This document shows positions 60,491-64,000 of a stretch of DNA of 64,000 nt, piece after piece (position 1 is the stretch's first letter; each line of letters begins with the position of its first letter). Origin of the DNA: an uncultured Prevotellaceae bacterium. Its GTDB lineage: Bacteria; Bacteroidota; Bacteroidia; Bacteroidales; Bacteroidaceae. The position numbers and the translations under genes were made by a program. The notes below the pieces were generated by a model. The model was given only the letters and a program-made list of their open reading frames with translations, was not told where the DNA came from and did not search any database. Location of the stretch: contig CAMHUU010000005.1 of assembly GCA_946188395.1 (NCBI GenBank), forward strand, positions 1 through 64,000. The letters run 5' to 3'.

Positions 60491-63454
60491 ATGAAAAATC
60501 TGAAAACAAATATATTTCTCTTTGCCATGCTGGCTGCATCGCCTCTGACGGTCAATGCTCAGACCGCTGACGGCGCAGATTCTACCGTGGTAAAAAAGAA
60601 AGTCCACGTTGCTTTCCGCGACAAAGATGCCGACCAGCTTCTCGGAGGTATTTCCTATGTTGACATGGAAGAGCTACAGAAGAAGGACTACACGATGAGT
60701 AGTCTTGAAGACATGAATGCGCTGATTGGCGGATGGAATGGCAACAACCTCTGGGGTATGGATAATGAGCGCCTCGACAATAACGACAACAGCAACCTGC
60801 CGCTCGTGATTATCGATGGTGTGAAGCGCCCGTCGAACAACGTGCTTCCTTCTGAAATCGAGCAGATCACCTTCCTCAAGGGTGCACAGGCAGTTGTGCT
60901 CTATGGTTCCAAGGGTGCCAAGGGTGCCATCCTGATTACCACCAAGCGAGGCAAGGTTGACGGTCTTCAGATCCAGGCCAACGTCAACACGGGTTTCCAC
61001 TTCGCCAAGGAATTCCCTGAGTATCTGGGGTCTGCAGAATATATGACGCTCTACAACGAAGCTTGCTTAAATGACCAGCTTCCCACCGGAGTCAAGTATT
61101 CCCAGCAGGATATCTATAACCATGCTTCTGGTTTGAATCCCTATCGTTATCCCAACGTCAACTACTATTCAGACGAATATGTCCGCAAGGCCTACAACCG
61201 TTCTGAAGGAACGTTGGAGATTCAGGGTGGTGGTACGCGTGCTCACTTCTATACGAACATCAACTACTATCGCAGCGAAGACCTGATCAACTTCGGACCG
61301 GCAAAGGATAACTATACCGACCGTTTCAGTGTACGTGGTAATGTAGACCTCGTTGTCAACAAGCTCATCAAGGGTTTTGCCAACGCCAGTGCTACATTCT
61401 ATAATGAGAACAAGAACAAGGGTAATTTCTGGGGCGATGCTTCCAGCATGCGTCCGAACTTCCCGGAGAACGCAGCTCCATTGATTCCCATTGACATGAT
61501 TGACCCGAATGCCAGCAAGGCTCTTGCCATCCTTGGCAAGTCGCTGAACCTGCTCGACGGAAAGTATTTCCCCGGTGGTACGAAAGCTACTCAGACCAAT
61601 GCCATTGCAGACTGCTATTTTGGCGGTAAGACAACAGGTGTAAGCCGTCAGTTCCAGTTCGATGCCGGTATCATCTACGACATGAACAAGTTCGTAAAGG
61701 GTTTGTCTTTCAAGACCTTGTTCTCGATTGACTATGCTGCCAGCTACAACCTGTCGTACAACAATAAGTACGCTGTGTTCATCCCCACCTGGAGTAACTA
61801 CAACTCGGAGGATGCCATTGTGGCTCTTACCCAGCAGAACGACGAGATTGTGACTGGTCATATGTCACAGTCGGATAGTAAGTACCGCCAGACTATCAGC
61901 TGGAATGGTCATTTCGACTACGACCACACCTTTGCTGGCAAGCATCACGTAACGGGTATGTTGCTCGCAAACATGTATACGACGACAGCCAGTGGAACTT
62001 ACCACCGCTATGCCAATGCCAACTTGGGCTTACAGGCTGGTTACGACTACATGGGCCGCTACTTTGCAGACATCTCGCTGGCAGGTGTTCATTCTGCCCG
62101 CCTTGCTCAAGGTCACCGCGAAGCAATCTCACCTTCATTCACCATTGGTTGGAACATTGCCAAGGAGAATTTCCTGAAGGATAGCTTCGTTGACGATTTG
62201 ATGATCAGTGCTTCTTACAGCAATCTGAACGAAGACATCGATGTCTATATGGGTGAGAAATACTTCTACCTTTACGATGCTTTGTGGTCAACAGCCGGTA
62301 GCGGTTTCTCTTGGAATGAAGGTACAACAACAAACCTGACCTATTCGACAACGGGTAGCAATCCGGAACTTGACTTCATCCATCGTAAGGAATTCTCAGT
62401 AAGTCTCCGTGGTTCATTCTTCAATAAGTTGATCTCCACTGAGCTTACCTTCTTCAATACCGATTTGGACGGCTTTATTATCCAGAATCCATCTTCATTC
62501 CCATCACACTTGGCAGGTGGTCTTTCTGGTGGTTCATTCAAGCCCGCCATCAACAACAACATTCAGAACCGAAAGGGTCTTGACTTCAGCATCACTGCTC
62601 AGAAGAAGTTTGGTCAGGTTCACGCTAAGCTCGGTGTCGTAGGAACTTATTTCACGACAAAATGGAAGACATTTGACGAAACCATCGATCCCAAAGCTCC
62701 CAACAAGTACACGGAGGGTCAAGCCCTTGATGCACTCTGGGGTTACAACTGTATAGGTTTCTATACGTACGATGACTTTGACTACAATGCAGAGACTGAC
62801 AAGTACACATTGAAGAAAGGTGTCCCCTCTTCAAGACTTGGCGGTAACATCATGCCTGGTGACTTGAAGTATGAGGATGTGAACGGTGACGGTATCATCA
62901 ACAACCAAGACATGGTTGTTCTTGGCAAGTCAGGTAGCGTTGTTATTTTGGACAACAATGGTAATCCTACCAACACGGGATTGGGTAACATCGGTACTCC
63001 CTGGACTCTCGGCGTGAACCTCACGCTCAAGTATAAGAACTGGACATTGTTCGTGCTTGGTAATGGTCAGTTCGGCGGTAAGGGACTGATGAACGGCAGT
63101 TACTACTATATGAGTGGAGATGCCAAGTACTCAGTCAATGCCCGTGGCCGTTGGACTCCTCAGACAGCTGATGTAGCTACTCATCCTCGTCTGACAACGA
63201 TGAGTCACGCTCACAATGCTGCATCCTCTTCTTTCTGGCTCTACAGCACGGATCGTTTCAATCTTCGCAAGGTACAGCTAACCTACGACTTCCCGAAGGA
63301 AATGTTCGAAGGCAAGATTGTAAAAGCGCTCTCAGTTTATGTAAACGGAAATGACCTCCTCACTTTCTCGAAGTATCGCAAGATGATGGAGACAAGCGTT
63401 GGCTGGGCACCTCAGACTCGTTTCTACAATCTCGGTGTTAAGGTAACTCTCTAA
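60491..63454 (+). CDS. Second SusC-family transporter lacking the N-terminal CarboxypepD-reg-like domain (XusC-like)
   Basis: VIIDGVKRPSNNVLPSEIEQITFLKGAQAVVLYGSKGAKGAILITTKRG; C-terminal barrel FYNLGVKVTL. Confidence 0.9.
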   Translation: MKNLKTNIFLFAMLAASPLTVNAQTADGADSTVVKKKVHVAFRDKDADQLLGGISYVDMEELQKKDYTMSSLEDMNALIGGWNGNNLWGMDNERLDNNDNSNLPLVIIDGVKRPSNNVLPSEIEQITFLKGAQAVVLYGSKGAKGAILITTKRGKVDGLQIQANVNTGFHFAKEFPEYLGSAEYMTLYNEACLNDQLPTGVKYSQQDIYNHASGLNPYRYPNVNYYSDEYVRKAYNRSEGTLEIQGGGTRAHFYTNINYYRSEDLINFGPAKDNYTDRFSVRGNVDLVVNKLIKGFANASATFYNENKNKGNFWGDASSMRPNFPENAAPLIPIDMIDPNASKALAILGKSLNLLDGKYFPGGTKATQTNAIADCYFGGKTTGVSRQFQFDAGIIYDMNKFVKGLSFKTLFSIDYAASYNLSYNNKYAVFIPTWSNYNSEDAIVALTQQNDEIVTGHMSQSDSKYRQTISWNGHFDYDHTFAGKHHVTGMLLANMYTTTASGTYHRYANANLGLQAGYDYMGRYFADISLAGVHSARLAQGHREAISPSFTIGWNIAKENFLKDSFVDDLMISASYSNLNEDIDVYMGEKYFYLYDALWSTAGSGFSWNEGTTTNLTYSTTGSNPELDFIHRKEFSVSLRGSFFNKLISTELTFFNTDLDGFIIQNPSSFPSHLAGGLSGGSFKPAINNNIQNRKGLDFSITAQKKFGQVHAKLGVVGTYFTTKWKTFDETIDPKAPNKYTEGQALDALWGYNCIGFYTYDDFDYNAETDKYTLKKGVPSSRLGGNIMPGDLKYEDVNGDGIINNQDMVVLGKSGSVVILDNNGNPTNTGLGNIGTPWTLGVNLTLKYKNWTLFVLGNGQFGGKGLMNGSYYYMSGDAKYSVNARGRWTPQTADVATHPRLTTMSHAHNAASSSFWLYSTDRFNLRKVQLTYDFPKEMFEGKIVKALSVYVNGNDLLTFSKYRKMMETSVGWAPQTRFYNLGVKVTL

Positions 63455-63457
63455 TAA

Positions 63458-63491
63458 GGAGTTAAAGAAGTTAAGAAGTTAAAGAAGTTAG
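63458..63491. repeat. AAGTTAA-type short tandem array
   Basis: GGAGTTAAAGAAGTTAAGAAGTTAAAGAAGTTAG. Confidence 0.75.
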
Positions 63492-63497
63492 AAGAAT

Positions 63498-64000
63498 ATG
63501 AAGACAAGAAATATTATATTCTATTTAATTGGTCTCCTCGTTTTCTGCTCGTGCGACGATATGTTCGAACCTGCAGACGAAAACAACCGACAGGAGGATG
63601 CCATGTATGAGGAGTCAAAGTATGCAGACGGACTGTTGATGTACGGCTATGGTCGTCTTCCATATCTTACGACTACCCAGACCGACATTGCCACAGACGA
63701 TGCTGTCACCAACCAAAAGAACAGCAGCTATCTGAACATGGCAACGGGCACATGGGCTGCAGACAACGACCCGATGTCTCAATGGAACAACTGCAAAGAC
63801 GGTATCCAGTATATCAATCTTTTCCTCTCTAAAGTTGAGAAGGTGAAGTGGGCTCCTAGTGCAAAATCCAAGCAGCAAATGTTCATAGACCGTCTGAAGG
63901 GTGAAGCATTCGGACTTCGTGCTCTGTTCTATTACTATCTGCTGATGGCTCATGGTGGTTATGCAGACGATGGCATACTCTATGGTGTACCCCTGCTGAC
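63498..64000 (+). CDS. SusD-family lipoprotein, truncated by window end (XusD-like)
   Basis: MKTRNIIFYLIGLLVFCSCDDMFEPADENNRQ...GEAFGLRALFYYYLLMAHGGYADDG. Confidence 0.82.
   Translation, partial: MKTRNIIFYLIGLLVFCSCDDMFEPADENNRQEDAMYEESKYADGLLMYGYGRLPYLTTTQTDIATDDAVTNQKNSSYLNMATGTWAADNDPMSQWNNCKDGIQYINLFLSKVEKVKWAPSAKSKQQMFIDRLKGEAFGLRALFYYYLLMAHGGYADDGILYGVPLL

Overview
The 64 kb window looks like a chromosomal segment from a Bacteroidales genome, most likely Prevotella/Segatella-like. This is inferred from TAnnTTTG promoter elements, SusC/SusD pairs, a C10 protease, fimbrillin/BspA-like proteins and the gene order DUF1599 - DoxX - tpiA - SPOR - folE. Most of it is housekeeping (prfA, pyrF, pheS, prs, dnaN, coaBC, nspC, maf, kdsC, rsmE, lspA, ileS, cbiB, wecB, rng, cca, tpiA, folE). 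The right end carries a xylan-utilisation-like locus: a CE6-CE1 esterase, then two tandem SusC/SusD pairs, the last cut by the window edge. No tRNA, rRNA or CRISPR was recognised. Observations most worth following up: (1) one uninterrupted ORF joins a DoxX/MauE-like membrane protein to a complete triosephosphate isomerase, with an A-tract at the joint. (2) A recurring composite repeat (GC hairpin with 3-4 nt loop plus tandem A/T-rich heptamers) lies between genes and also in frame inside cca, a CE6-CE1 esterase and a SPOR-protein signal peptide. (3) Two near-identical promoter/operator modules (GTTACAAA direct repeats 21 bp apart, 40 bp from TTTG) lie upstream of the first susC; one appears to drive a short, terminated RNA. 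(4) A HicAB module is flanked by perfect 30-bp direct repeats plus a hairpin element found four times in the window. (5) Two tiny homologous peptides (YxxPxMxVV motif), absent from the supplied ORF track, sit beside a C10 protease and a fimbrillin-like lipoprotein. No database search was possible, so product names rest on recognising translated motifs.
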